Made by a program: the position numbers and the translations under genes. Positions 1 through 10,011 of a DNA stretch of 64,000 bases are shown in pieces. The stretch is from Triparma columacea (lineage: Eukaryota > Sar > Bolidophyceae > Parmales > Triparmaceae). The stretch is from positions 1-64,000 of the forward strand of contig BRYA01000233.1 of NCBI GenBank assembly GCA_030267965.1, in the 5' to 3' direction. Each line of letters opens with the position of its first letter. The first letter of the stretch is position 1. The notes beneath the pieces are model-generated. The model worked only from the letters and a program-made list of their open reading frames with translations, was not told the DNA's origin and did not search any database.

Positions 1-70
1 TTTACACCCTTTACACCCTTTACACCCTTTACACCCTTTACACCCTTTACACCCTTTACACCCTTTACAC
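1..70. repeat. Telomere-like 9-bp tandem repeat
   Basis: Seven perfect copies of TTTACACCC plus a 7-base partial copy occupy the first 70 bases. The C-rich strand runs 5' to 3' inward from the left end, which is the orientation expected of a left chromosome end; the outward G-rich strand would read TGTAAAGGG. The unit is not one of the common telomere repeats (TTAGGG, TTTAGGG), so it is either a variant telomere or a subtelomeric minisatellite at a contig edge. The sequence alone cannot separate these. Confidence 0.6.
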
Positions 71-72
71 TC

Positions 73-600
73 ACTACACTTACTCACATCATTCCACCTA
101 ATACCCTCCTCTCTTCTACTCTCACTCCTTAACATCTCTCACTCCTCTCTAAATCTACACTCACCCTCCTTTAATTTATCTTTATACACATCCACTACAC
201 TTACACACATCATTTCACCTTATATCCTCTTCTCTTCTCACTCTCATTCCCTAACTCCTCTCACTCTCTCCACAACTACACTCACCATTTTTTAATTCAT
301 CTTCACACACATCTACTACACTTACACACATCTTTCCACCTCATATCCTCCTCTCTTCTACTCTCTCTTCTTAACTTCTCTCACTTCTCTCCAAAACTAC
401 ACTCACCATTCTTTAACTCATCTTTATACACATCTACTACACATACACACATCATTCACCTTTATACACTCCTCTCTTCTACTTACATTCCTTAATTCCT
501 CTCACTCCTCTCACTCCTCTCCACATCCACCCTCATCCTCCTTTAATTTATCCCCATACACATCTACTTCACTTCCATCATTCTCACAACTACTATAACA
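73..600. repeat. Subtelomeric 121-bp satellite, G-free on + strand
   Basis: A degenerate tandem repeat is visible by eye. The phrase ACTACAC(T/A)TACACACATC recurs at about 73, 194, 315 and 436, a step of 121 bases, and a fifth decayed copy begins near 566 after a 9-base insertion. Each unit continues with a pyrimidine-rich TCCTCTCTTCTACTCTC block and a TTTAATTTATC block. No G occurs on the + strand in the whole array. No coding potential is seen. Confidence 0.75.
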
Positions 601-761
601 CTTCCACAATTCTTAAAAATTCCATACACATTAACTCCACTCCCTTAATACTCACAAACCACTATAACATTTTTTTAATAATCAATATACACCTAAAGCA
701 CTATAGTCACTAATATACAAAATCAAATCAATTTCTACTACAAATGTTGCTGCCCTTTTAG
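601..761. other. AT-rich spacer between satellite and first gene
   Basis: This stretch is AT-rich, continues the absence of G up to position 697 (first G at 698), and then meets the 3' end of the first gene. No gene or RNA is seen. Confidence 0.6.
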
Positions 762-3700
762 TTAGTCCCCATTCTCATCTTCTATCGGAACAACGCAGCT
801 TACTTTAGCCTTTCCACCTCCTATCCCTATAATATCTCCACCATCAGCGCCTTCAACACTTGCTTTTCTTATACTTGCTCTCAAAGTACCTGCTAGACCA
901 CCTGCAGCTTCAGCATCAACACTTGCTCTCCTGACCCTCTCTCTATTTCTGGGATCGCCTGCTCCTGGAATGAATTCTACTGGTATTCTAGCTCTCCAGG
1001 CATCACTTAACCAAGATGGGTTCTCTTTTTCCCATCTCTCCCAATTTGCCTCCACCCAGCTTCTCACTTCCTTTTCAATTGACTTCCAATGATGTCTTGA
1101 GGTGTTAAGTATTGCTTCAGCTTTTGGTGCATCATGAACTGAATCTCTAAATTGCTTTACTGATAAGTCCTTGCCCATTTGCAAAGTGATGAAGGTGCCA
1201 AAATATTTCCTCTCAATACATAAGAGAAAGATAACAAAAGACACAACAGCGTATGGTATAAGTGATCCAACTACTGCCCGTGCCAATTTGAGTCCCTCTT
1301 GTGCAATATCTCTTTTTGCAGCCAGGAATATTGCTACTGGGAGACTTCCAATTGTCAAAACAAACCCAAACATCCAATACATTCCACCAAGCTCATAAGG
1401 ATGCCTAAACTGCACAATTGATGTGAAGTCTGTCACAACTTTCACCAATATTCTTGCAATAATGCTTATCACAATCTCAGAATTTCCTCCAACAGGAATC
1501 CAATACCAAAAGTCTCCTCTCAAGACCTTCACCAACAAGTACAGAAGCATATCAGCACCAAAATAGAGAAAGACCCATCTACCACCAAGTATCCCTAACA
1601 AAACTATTGTCATGCACCTTATCACAAGCATACCTGCGCTAAAGAACATCATTGTAACAAATATGATAGATCTCTTGGTGGGATTTGCAGGCACATACCC
1701 ATAGAAGTCAGGCACTTGATCTCTCTTGACTGGGTCGGTGTCATAGTCATAACTGATAGTTGCAGATGCGTAGCCTGTTGTCAATGCTGAAACTGAAAGT
1801 GAGACCCAAGCTGCATCCGAAACCACTCCATCACTTGTTGCAATAGCCATAAGTTGGATAATCACACCAGGTATGGCTTCAGCAAACATCTCAATCCCTT
1901 TCATGACAGTCAACTCAGCCAGAGCATCAAGTGATTGTCCAGCCTCTTGTTTTCCTCCCTTTGCCACCCTGTAAGCATCAACAGCAGGCTTAAATCCAAT
2001 CAAAATAGGAAACCATTCCCTAAGCACCCTCAACATCCCCAACTTCCTGTTCTGACTCCAAACACAGAACATCTGAAGCCCAATTGATACCATCAAACTT
2101 GTCAAAGATGCCTTAAAGTACCCATACTTCTTATCACTCCAAAACATGTACATCACATACACATCAGTAAGAAAGTCAAAGATAGATGTAACAGCACCAA
2201 CAGTAACTCTCCACATCAGACCCCACGGAGCGGCCTTCACAACTCCTTTCCCTATCTCCACAAACATGCTCTCTATCCATGGAAACTCCTCAAACAGCTC
2301 CCCAACAGCCCTGTTCTGCAATCTCCACATATCTACTCCAGCCTTAATCACCTTCCTGCTCTTCAAACAAGGCATCAAGTTGTTCCCAATCACCCTTGCT
2401 TCCTTCTCCTCCACACACTCAAGCTTGGTAGACACTGAGTTGTTGGAGCTAAGCTCACAAAGCCTTGCCCTCTTCAGCAAAGTCACAAACCAAGGGTACT
2501 TCTTCACAACCTCTCTCAAAGCGACATTCTCCTTGCAAACCTCCTCAACACGTCTCTCTCTATCCTTCCTTGAGTGTGCTCCTCCAAGTTGTCCTCCATC
2601 CCAAACCAAATCAGCACCCAAGGCCTCGCCAACTTGCTTAGACATCTCCATTAAAGGGACAAGGTCAATAAAGTAGCGTTGTGCCTCAGCAGCCTCGTCT
2701 AGGTGCCTTTCTAGAGCTAATCTTGTTGCCTCCACACTCACAGAGCTACCAAGCTCTACCTTGGTGACAAATTCTACCTTGGTTACCTTCTCTCCACTCC
2801 TTGTGAACATTATTGCGACTTCCTCAGATGCCCTTTGTGCAGTAGATATCTTAGTGTTGCTCACAGCATCACTTCTCTCCATATTCTCCATTATTGGCTC
2901 CATTATAATTACAATAGTATTTTCATCCATCTTGTGCAGCTTCATCACATTCAAGAACTCCCTATCTCTATTTTTGACACCATGTTGTGATTCCAACTTC
3001 TGCCTTCTCCTCACAACCACTTCCCATGTCCCCTTCTTCTCCTCAATAACCCTCTCAACATCTCCTGTTGTTTCTTGATGAACTCTGCACTCAAAGTCCC
3101 AGAAGTAGGCAGCAGCTCCCTCCAAACCTGCTCTTACTGTCACTGTTGTCTTCCCCCATCCCTTTCCCATCTCCTCCACCTTAATCCAGGTATCTGAAAG
3201 AGGGAATGCACCTTTAACCTTTTGTTTGCCTTCAAGCTCTAGGAACTTGGCATCAAATGTCTCAGTGGTCATTTCTTTGATTTCACCTATTCCACTTACT
3301 ATCTGGATCCTTGTTGAAGCATCAATGTCTCTGCTTCTGTCAAACTTCTTTCTCAAGTCTGAGACTACTCCTAGAAATCTTGGTGCAATCTTGTTCATGG
3401 CAGAAGAGTAGAAAACTCCACCAAGATCTACCTTTGTTGTGAAAGTTGCTGATGTTTGTGGCACACCTCCAATAGGGTCAAGTGGCTCAAATACCCATAC
3501 TGTACTTATCTTTGCTAAAACATTCCTTTTTATCACTGGAAAGTCATCATGAAGCTCCTCTGTATCTTCAATACTAAGGATAACTTTGCCGTCCTGTTGC
3601 TTAAACCAGGTAACTTTACTTCTATTATCACGGGGAGAAAATCCAGGAATGCCAAGATTCCTCGTTGTTATGTAGTAGAGAGTGTGGGGATTAACATTTA

Positions 3701-6614
3701 CTACCTTCATAGTGTTTATCCCATTCATTTTGGCTTTCTTCATTTCATCTCTGCTGTTTAGACCGATTATTTCATTTGCTGCACATCTCTCCACACTCGC
3801 ATCAACCACAGTAGTAGCAACTCCAGTGCAAAGACTTGCCCCATCAACATGGACTAGCTTCATCTTGACCCTCTCATCAGGACTCTTCAAATCATCAAAG
3901 TTCTTATCCACCTTGCAATTCTCATAGAATTCCTTCCCTTTCCTAATTGCCTTCTTCTCCTCATCAGTATAATCTTGGTGTTCATTCTTGATGATGTTGG
4001 CAAGAGAGGCCAGTGCAGCTTTATCAACCTCTTCGTCTTGCCTGAAGGTATCCCTGAGTACTGCTATCGTACTTAGTACTCGTGGAGTAGATCTGTCGAC
4101 AATCTTAACAGGAATGTGCCCCCCTGTGTCCATGTATTGCGTCAGTGTAAGTTTACACTGGAGAACACCATGATGGTCCTCAATATTATTGGCAGTGAGA
4201 ATGCCACTTGTTCTTGCAAGCACAAGCTTTCCAAGATTTCCCCCATAGTCCACCTGCTCCTCTGCTGGAATAAATGCCAACGACATCTTGCCGTCTTGGC
4301 GTCCCTTTTGCCAAACAAATCTCATGACGGCCTCTCTTTTCCGAAAGGGGAAGGGAAGTTTCGTTACTACTGCAAATAGCTTCTCATTGATCCTTCCCTG
4401 TTCTTCCATCCTTATCTCAAGTCTTGCAGGCTCCCCTTTCTCTCTGCTCCTAAGCATCCTCTCCCTGCTGCAGTACTCAAAGAACCAAGCAGCTGCTTCC
4501 TCAGCTGAGCAGTCGGCAACACACTCGGCTCTTCCAAAAGTGAGTGTCTTTTCCCCTTTCTCCTGCTGCTTGTACATGATCTCCATCTTCACTCCCTCAT
4601 GAGGTGACTCGAGAGGCCCCCACCCTTTTTCATCCTCCCCACCAAAGAGCTTCTCCAACTCCCCAAAGACATTCTTCTGGTCCTCCTCCAACTCAACACC
4701 CTCCCTCATCCTCTCCACCACGGCCCCCCTGACCTCGGCGTCAACCTTCTTCCCATTCCTCCTAAACATCTCCTGCAACCTGTTGGCCTCAACAAGCTGA
4801 TTCTTTGCAAGGTAGTCAATTGCTTTGTCTATCACTGAATTTTGAAGCAGGCCTGTAAAATGCAGATCAACAGTCTGAACGCGTATCACCCTACAGACAT
4901 TTGGAGCAATCTCATTGAAGAAGTAGGCACCTGTAGTTTCCGCCATCTCAAACCCTTCCTTACTGAGGTCCTTGAAGCCTCCTCCTGGGTACTCTGTCAG
5001 AGGCACAAACCCCAACAAGTAGGCTGCCCTGCCACTGCTCAACTTAATTTCCTTCCAAGTAAACCAGGCTTCAAACAAACGGTCTTTTGCTGGACTAGGC
5101 AGGTGAACTCCTTGGTGTTGATGGCGACTTCTAGTCCCATCGACATTATTTCTAATAACCCTAAGCAGATTGCCATTCTCCTCCAGATGCCTTCTTGCAT
5201 AAGTGTAAGTGTCCCCTAAACTTAGCTCAGCCAGCATACCCTCTGCTGACTTGTCCACAGTGACCCCAAAGGCTGCCCACACGTTGTCCTCCTCTCTCCA
5301 CAGGAACTTGTCCACCCCCTCCTTCAATGTCCCCTTGACTCTCTTTCCCTTCTTATACAGTTCATTCTCCAACCCTCCAACTCCTTCCAGCATTCTCTCC
5401 TCCTCCTCTGTCATCTGAGGCGGACTTGGAATAACCTCCTCCACAAAGTGCTTCTTCCTCCTCTCATCAACAACCTCAGGATTGTGAAAGTTCTTCTCAA
5501 TCTCCTCCACCAGGCCTTTGATTGACGCGTAAATGGTGTTGACGTCCCCCCTTCTGCCCCCCACACTTTCCATTGGCCCAGATGTTTGGCTCTGTTTGAT
5601 ACCTCTCGTGCCTCCCAAGCCTCGGCTTCCTGACGCACTCCCCTCGACCTCCTGGACTTCCAACATTCCGACAAGAGTAAGCGCGGTTTGTCCATATTCG
5701 TAGCTTGCAAGCCTGATCTCACCCTCGACCCTCGCTCTCTGCGCATTCGTAGAAGTCGCAATCTTTACAAGTTTCATCTTCGCCTCCTTCGGCAAGCCGC
5801 TCTCATCCTCTGACATTATCTCGACGCACTGGCCTGAGCCTTCATTACGAACGGTTCTGATTCTAAGGAGGTACTCGACTGTTGTCCCCTTCAAGTTCAA
5901 GTGCTGCCAAAATACAATCCTATCCCCCTTCTCCCTATGGATAGTGGCGCGTCGGAAATTTCCCGAATTACAGTCGGTGAGAATATAATCGAGGACAAGC
6001 TGCTGCTCATCATGAACGACTACGCCGACATTCGCTCTCTTAGTATCCCACGACTGTTCAATGATGCCTTCAACGGCACCGCGCTCGACAAGCACACCAA
6101 CCATCTTCTCATGGGCTTGTAATTGCTGGAATTTGATCTTATGGGAGGTAGTCTGAGCCTTTTTATCGTCCATGCCTCTATCAAGGGCTGCAGCAGAGTC
6201 ATCGACGGCCTCAGGGGCGGCAGTATTCTCTGCGGCAACCTCAGCAGAGTCATCGACGGCCTCAGGGGCGGCAGTATTCTCAACCACAACCTCAGTGGCG
6301 TCGACATAGTCTTCGGTGGCCTTGGGGACAACGACGCGGTGATTTATTACCTCGATGGTCTCAACGCGGTCGGCAGCACGTTCGTGAGCTGCGGCGCGAT
6401 CTGCAGCAGCCCTAAGGGTGACGGCATGGTCATTTACAACCGTGACAATGCCAGCTGCAGTTGCGCCCTCGCCTGCTGCGTCCTTGACGGCGGCGGCAAT
6501 TTCATTGGCGGAAGATGCGGCAGCAGTAAGGTCGGCAAACAGTTTTGTTGTTATGGCCTTTAGCTGCACGATCTCTTCCTCCCTCGCAGCGAGCAGAGCT
6601 TCGTGGTTATTCAT
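762..6614 (-). CDS. Multi-START-domain polytopic membrane protein, XK-related-like
   Basis: One uninterrupted frame of about 1950 residues. I place the start at the ATG at 6614 (MNNHEALLAAREEE) because the 108 codons upstream look like untranslated sequence. An N-terminal Ala-rich coiled coil contains a 17-residue duplication (ENTAAPEAVDDSA twice). Four START/SRPBCC-like lipid-binding segments follow, at roughly 5200-4800, 4620-4000, 3900-3350 and 3210-2700. About ten hydrophobic segments (2290-1180) come next; the pattern around FEAIPGVIIQLMA resembles XK-related scramblase-type proteins. A cytosolic tail of about 150 residues has EANWERWEKENPSW. START domains bind lipids or sterols and XK-related proteins move phospholipids, so a membrane-lipid role is inferred, not shown. 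It is the gene closest to the chromosome end. Confidence 0.7.
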   Translation of the reverse strand: MNNHEALLAAREEEIVQLKAITTKLFADLTAAASSANEIAAAVKDAAGEGATAAGIVTVVNDHAVTLRAAADRAAAHERAADRVETIEVINHRVVVPKATEDYVDATEVVVENTAAPEAVDDSAEVAAENTAAPEAVDDSAAALDRGMDDKKAQTTSHKIKFQQLQAHEKMVGVLVERGAVEGIIEQSWDTKRANVGVVVHDEQQLVLDYILTDCNSGNFRRATIHREKGDRIVFWQHLNLKGTTVEYLLRIRTVRNEGSGQCVEIMSEDESGLPKEAKMKLVKIATSTNAQRARVEGEIRLASYEYGQTALTLVGMLEVQEVEGSASGSRGLGGTRGIKQSQTSGPMESVGGRRGDVNTIYASIKGLVEEIEKNFHNPEVVDERRKKHFVEEVIPSPPQMTEEEERMLEGVGGLENELYKKGKRVKGTLKEGVDKFLWREEDNVWAAFGVTVDKSAEGMLAELSLGDTYTYARRHLEENGNLLRVIRNNVDGTRSRHQHQGVHLPSPAKDRLFEAWFTWKEIKLSSGRAAYLLGFVPLTEYPGGGFKDLSKEGFEMAETTGAYFFNEIAPNVCRVIRVQTVDLHFTGLLQNSVIDKAIDYLAKNQLVEANRLQEMFRRNGKKVDAEVRGAVVERMREGVELEEDQKNVFGELEKLFGGEDEKGWGPLESPHEGVKMEIMYKQQEKGEKTLTFGRAECVADCSAEEAAAWFFEYCSRERMLRSREKGEPARLEIRMEEQGRINEKLFAVVTKLPFPFRKREAVMRFVWQKGRQDGKMSLAFIPAEEQVDYGGNLGKLVLARTSGILTANNIEDHHGVLQCKLTLTQYMDTGGHIPVKIVDRSTPRVLSTIAVLRDTFRQDEEVDKAALASLANIIKNEHQDYTDEEKKAIRKGKEFYENCKVDKNFDDLKSPDERVKMKLVHVDGASLCTGVATTVVDASVERCAANEIIGLNSRDEMKKAKMNGINTMKVVNVNPHTLYYITTRNLGIPGFSPRDNRSKVTWFKQQDGKVILSIEDTEELHDDFPVIKRNVLAKISTVWVFEPLDPIGGVPQTSATFTTKVDLGGVFYSSAMNKIAPRFLGVVSDLRKKFDRSRDIDASTRIQIVSGIGEIKEMTTETFDAKFLELEGKQKVKGAFPLSDTWIKVEEMGKGWGKTTVTVRAGLEGAAAYFWDFECRVHQETTGDVERVIEEKKGTWEVVVRRRQKLESQHGVKNRDREFLNVMKLHKMDENTIVIIMEPIMENMERSDAVSNTKISTAQRASEEVAIMFTRSGEKVTKVEFVTKVELGSSVSVEATRLALERHLDEAAEAQRYFIDLVPLMEMSKQVGEALGADLVWDGGQLGGAHSRKDRERRVEEVCKENVALREVVKKYPWFVTLLKRARLCELSSNNSVSTKLECVEEKEARVIGNNLMPCLKSRKVIKAGVDMWRLQNRAVGELFEEFPWIESMFVEIGKGVVKAAPWGLMWRVTVGAVTSIFDFLTDVYVMYMFWSDKKYGYFKASLTSLMVSIGLQMFCVWSQNRKLGMLRVLREWFPILIGFKPAVDAYRVAKGGKQEAGQSLDALAELTVMKGIEMFAEAIPGVIIQLMAIATSDGVVSDAAWVSLSVSALTTGYASATISYDYDTDPVKRDQVPDFYGYVPANPTKRSIIFVTMMFFSAGMLVIRCMTIVLLGILGGRWVFLYFGADMLLYLLVKVLRGDFWYWIPVGGNSEIVISIIARILVKVVTDFTSIVQFRHPYELGGMYWMFGFVLTIGSLPVAIFLAAKRDIAQEGLKLARAVVGSLIPYAVVSFVIFLLCIERKYFGTFITLQMGKDLSVKQFRDSVHDAPKAEAILNTSRHHWKSIEKEVRSWVEANWERWEKENPSWLSDAWRARIPVEFIPGAGDPRNRERVRRASVDAEAAGGLAGTLRASIRKASVEGADGGDIIGIGGGKAKVSCVVPIEDENGD

Positions 6615-7338
6615 CTCACAGTCCAACAGAAGCCTGCGGGAGCGCGAAAATAATTGAACGACAAGAAATGGGGGTGAATTAGATAGATCGAAAATAATTC
6701 GCGGGGCAACCGTCGCCACAAGCCCTCCACATTTTAAAAAATGCTTAGTTGATGAAAATTTCGTCCAAATCTCCCAAAGGAAAAAGGACTGAAAGGAAGT
6801 TGGCCAGGCTGTTGTGTGGCCTTCCTCCTGCTTCTCTCCCATCCATTCTCCCCACCGATCCCTCTTCTGCCCCGGCCTTCTACACACCCCTCGCCTTCTC
6901 TCCCTCCTTACCTTTTTCTCGTCCCCTCGCTTTCCCACCCCTCCACAAGTTTTCCAAGGCGGGTTCCTCCCGAAGCTTCGAGAATAGGAGAGCTTACTCT
7001 GAAGCTATATCTACCTCTCAAACGGTGAAAATAGTTCTTATGAGGGAGAAGCAATAGATACTTGAACACGGTGCTGTATAAAAATGCAATTAAAGGTGCC
7101 GAACAAGAATAAGGTTTGGGTATTTTTACAAGAAGGTTGGGTTGCTTCTTCTCTTCTTAAGGATGGTTTTCCCGACATGTCTCGACGTCAGTCGGTTCCA
7201 GCCTTTAAAAACTAAATACATACATTACTTGAATGAAGAAATGAAAATTTTAATCAGTTTACACATAGTTCATTCACTTTGCGTGAACTTTGTTCATTCA
7301 CTCTGTTCATCCCCTCTGTGCGTGTACACCACGCCACG
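6615..7338. other. Intergenic region
   Basis: This region lies upstream of the START gene and downstream of the next minus-strand gene. It contains an open continuation of the START frame up to 6938, pyrimidine-rich sequence, and a short GTTCATTCACT-type repetition at 7267-7312. No further gene is supported. Confidence 0.4.
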
Positions 7339-9310
7339 TTAAATCTGCGACAATGCGATGCCTGCCTCACTTCCTCCCACTTCCTCCACTTTGTTTTTCC
7401 CTATCTCCAAAGCACCCTTGAAGCATCTAGTGAAAGTGGGTGCCCTGCTGATTCTCACTCCAACCCCGAAAAGCTCTCCGAAGAGCTGCAAAATAAGCTG
7501 CCTCCTATTCTCTCCAGTGATCTTGAACAACTCAATTCCCCAGTTTTCTTTCGACCAAGAATCAAAGTGCGAAAAGTCCGCCCTCAACAAAGTATTCTCG
7601 AACTCCTCTCCCTCTTCCTCTGTCAGGTTGCACTCGCTCAGCAATTTCATGATGAAGGACATCTTCTCATACATATGCTTGGCTAGCTTGTTCTTCGGCC
7701 TGTTCTTGTCTCTCAGCTCCATCTCATCGTGCAGCACGAACACCTTCTCCAGCTTGATGTCCTCAAAATGGCAATCGTCCAGCGTGTCCCCGTCGTCGAA
7801 CAAGATATCACAGACCTTCCTTTCCTCGTCCACAGCTGTGATTTTGCCGGGGTAGTACTTCTGCTTTGCGGAAGGCCATAAAGCCGTGCAGTCCCGGCCG
7901 ACATCGAACTTGTCCTGCGGGCCGTGTTTAGCCAGTGAGCGTAAGGCGCATTTAAAGCACACAATTGATGCGACACCGGTGAAGAGGAAGGGCTCGAGAG
8001 AGTCGATCTCGGAGTTGGATACGAGGCCCTTCTGTATGGACTTGGAGATTTCGACGGAGCTCATGTAAAAGAAGTTCGCCCAGACTGCCATCATGGAAGT
8101 CCTTGACTCCTCGGATTCTTCCTGTTCGAACGTCGACTTTTTCTTCTTCGACTTTTTCACGCGACGCATACTTACTGCGATCCTATCCGCCCTCCTCCTC
8201 TCATACTCCTCCCTCTTTAGGTTCCTCTTTGGCTCCGGCCAGTAAACATAGTTCCTGTCTTGATCTCCGAACAACACCTCGTTCGTCGCGCTGTTGTAGA
8301 AGCCGAGGCAGTACCTCAGCAGCTCGATCCCTGCCCCCACGCTGCCTTCGTCGTAGGCCCTCATCGCGCAAAATACCCCCCACTGAACGTTGAGGAAGAT
8401 TGAAGCAGCGTACACGATGACGATGGCGGGTGCGATGAGGGGGACAAAAGCGACGGCAAAGCACCAGAAAGTCCCCCATTCCAAGGGATGGAAGCTGAAG
8501 TAAGACTTAATAATTATGAAGGGCAGTTTCACCAACCCAACGACGCTGTTCACGGCAAGCAGGATGGCAATGGAGAGGACGGCCTGGATGAAGCCAATAA
8601 CCACCTGGATGAACTTGACGTCGAACTTCTCCTCGCCCGTACGGAGCGTCTTGAACTCGTTCAGTCCGTTTTTCACCGTGTGGCGGTGCATGTCCACCGC
8701 ATCGCAGACGCCCTGTACGCAGTACTTGAAGACTGTTAGTGCTCCTCCGAAGAAGATGCAGGATAGATTATCATTAGCGTGGCCCAAGCGGCCATGGCTG
8801 CCTTTTCCGCCATTGGGCGAACTGGTCTCTAACTGGGTGTTTGCAGCCACCATAGAGAAGGGGGTTATTACAATGACTGCGAGGAGGCAGAGAAGGATAT
8901 TGACGAATGGAACGGCGAAGAAGGTGAGGGGGAGGATCAGGACCCCGAGGAGCTTGAGATTAATGCCGAGCCTCTCGGTTACTACCATTATGTAGAAAGC
9001 GTGCACTGCGATCTCTTCCAACCACTCGACAATCATAACGTGCACATTTACCCCATCCTCCACTACGGCACTCGCTAGTTCATCGACCTCATCCAAGCAC
9101 CTCCTCCCAACCACTGGAGATCTTCGAGACGACCAACAGTAGGGGCGTGGTTACGAAGAACGCGAAGTTCGCAAAGGTGGGGATGAAGGTTATCATGAAG
9201 CTGAGCCTGGCAAGGAGCATCCCGTGCGAGACGTTCGCGAACGCGCCGTTCCTGGGGAGGTTCACGCTCAGGAACGAGGGGAAGACCATCGCTATCGGGA
9301 AAATTACCAA
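7339..9310 (-). pseudogene. Multipass membrane protein with Tudor-like C-terminus, frame-broken
   Basis: The main frame (7339-9114) encodes five or more hydrophobic segments resembling the uncharacterised plant At3g27390-type membrane family, ending in YVYWPEPKRN. A basic linker, then a segment like a Tudor/Agenet fold (ALWPSAKQKYYPGKITAVD, then FDDGDTLDDC), then an acidic C-terminal domain follow. A second frame at 9089-9310 encodes two more hydrophobic stretches, and the switch between them near 9086-9092 needs a single-base change. The 9310 end has no clear ATG (first internal ATG at 9289) and follows a pyrimidine tract on the minus strand like a 3' splice site, so a 5' exon may be lost. 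It is either a true 5'-truncated pseudogene or an intact gene with a sequencing error. The family assignment is moderate and the Tudor call weak. Confidence 0.5.
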
Positions 9311-9360
9311 GCTCCCTCCAAAGAAGGTTTAAGGAGGGTGGGATAGGAAGAAGTGAAGGG

Positions 9361-9440
9361 AAGTGAGGGAGGGGGGGGGATAGGAAGAAGGGAAGGGAAG
9401 GGAAGGGAAGGGAAGGGAAGGGGGGGGGGAGGGGGGGGAG
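9361..9440. repeat. G-rich tract with GGGAA pentamer repeat
   Basis: Runs of 8-10 G flank about six GGGAA pentamers on the + strand. Many G3 runs are close together, so quadruplex formation is plausible. Read on the minus strand it is a long polypyrimidine tract and could be part of an intron or spacer. Confidence 0.7.
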
Positions 9441-9494
9441 TGACTGAATTAACTGTTCCTTGAAAGGCTTTCAGGGTTAAAAAAGCCTCTCTTA

Positions 9495-10010
9495 TTAGCA
9501 TCTCTCATCCAGCCAGGTCTTAATATCCCCGAATACCTTATCTATATTCTCCTCCGGTTCCCCCGTTGTGAGCGTGTGCCACATGCCCTCGTATAGTTTG
9601 ATGGTTTTGTCCTTGCTCTCCGCGCTGTCGTGGAGCTGCTTGCTTAGGTCAGGGTCCGTTACCCTGTCCGCATCCCCGAGTGGAGTGAGGAAGTGGGCTG
9701 AGGAGTCGGGAGATGGGCGGAGGAGGTAATGGACAAATGAGTGGGTGTAGGAATGCCTCTTACGGGACAGATATCATGCGCGAAATCAATCAGTGTTGTG
9801 GAAATAAGGAAATCAAAATCTATCTTTCCGATGTATTCTGTACCCCAACTTGGTCAAAGTTTGTCTGCTCACCCAAACTACGTTCCTTTTCCCGCACGAC
9901 GCCTCATCAAGTTTCATTGCCTCTTCTCCTAACCTTCTCGCCCGACCCACCGTCTCCAGTCCCCTCAAACCAATTCTCCCCACCCCCACCTCCCCTCCCG
10001 TCTCAATGTA
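9495..10010 (-). pseudogene. Monoacylglycerol lipase-like C-terminal remnant
   Basis: The minus strand at 9495-9697 encodes a stretch typical of the end of monoacylglycerol lipase/lysophospholipase alpha/beta hydrolases. It has GDADRVTDPDLSKQL with the acid residue, then KLYEGMWHTLTTGEPEEN with the catalytic His, and it ends in WLDERC. A second piece at about 9855-10010 (LETVGRARRLGEEAMKLDE) fits the preceding helical part. The serine-nucleophile half (GxSxG) is not present upstream, where an unrelated plus-strand gene begins. The segment where PFLVLHG is expected reads HFLTPLG. This is best read as a truncated gene remnant. Confidence 0.5.
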
Positions 10011-10011
10011 T

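Noticed and set aside
762..6938. Using the upstream start of the START gene at 6938
   Set aside because: The first 108 codons are arginine-rich or mixed and look untranslated; the ATG at 6614 begins a plausible helical domain.
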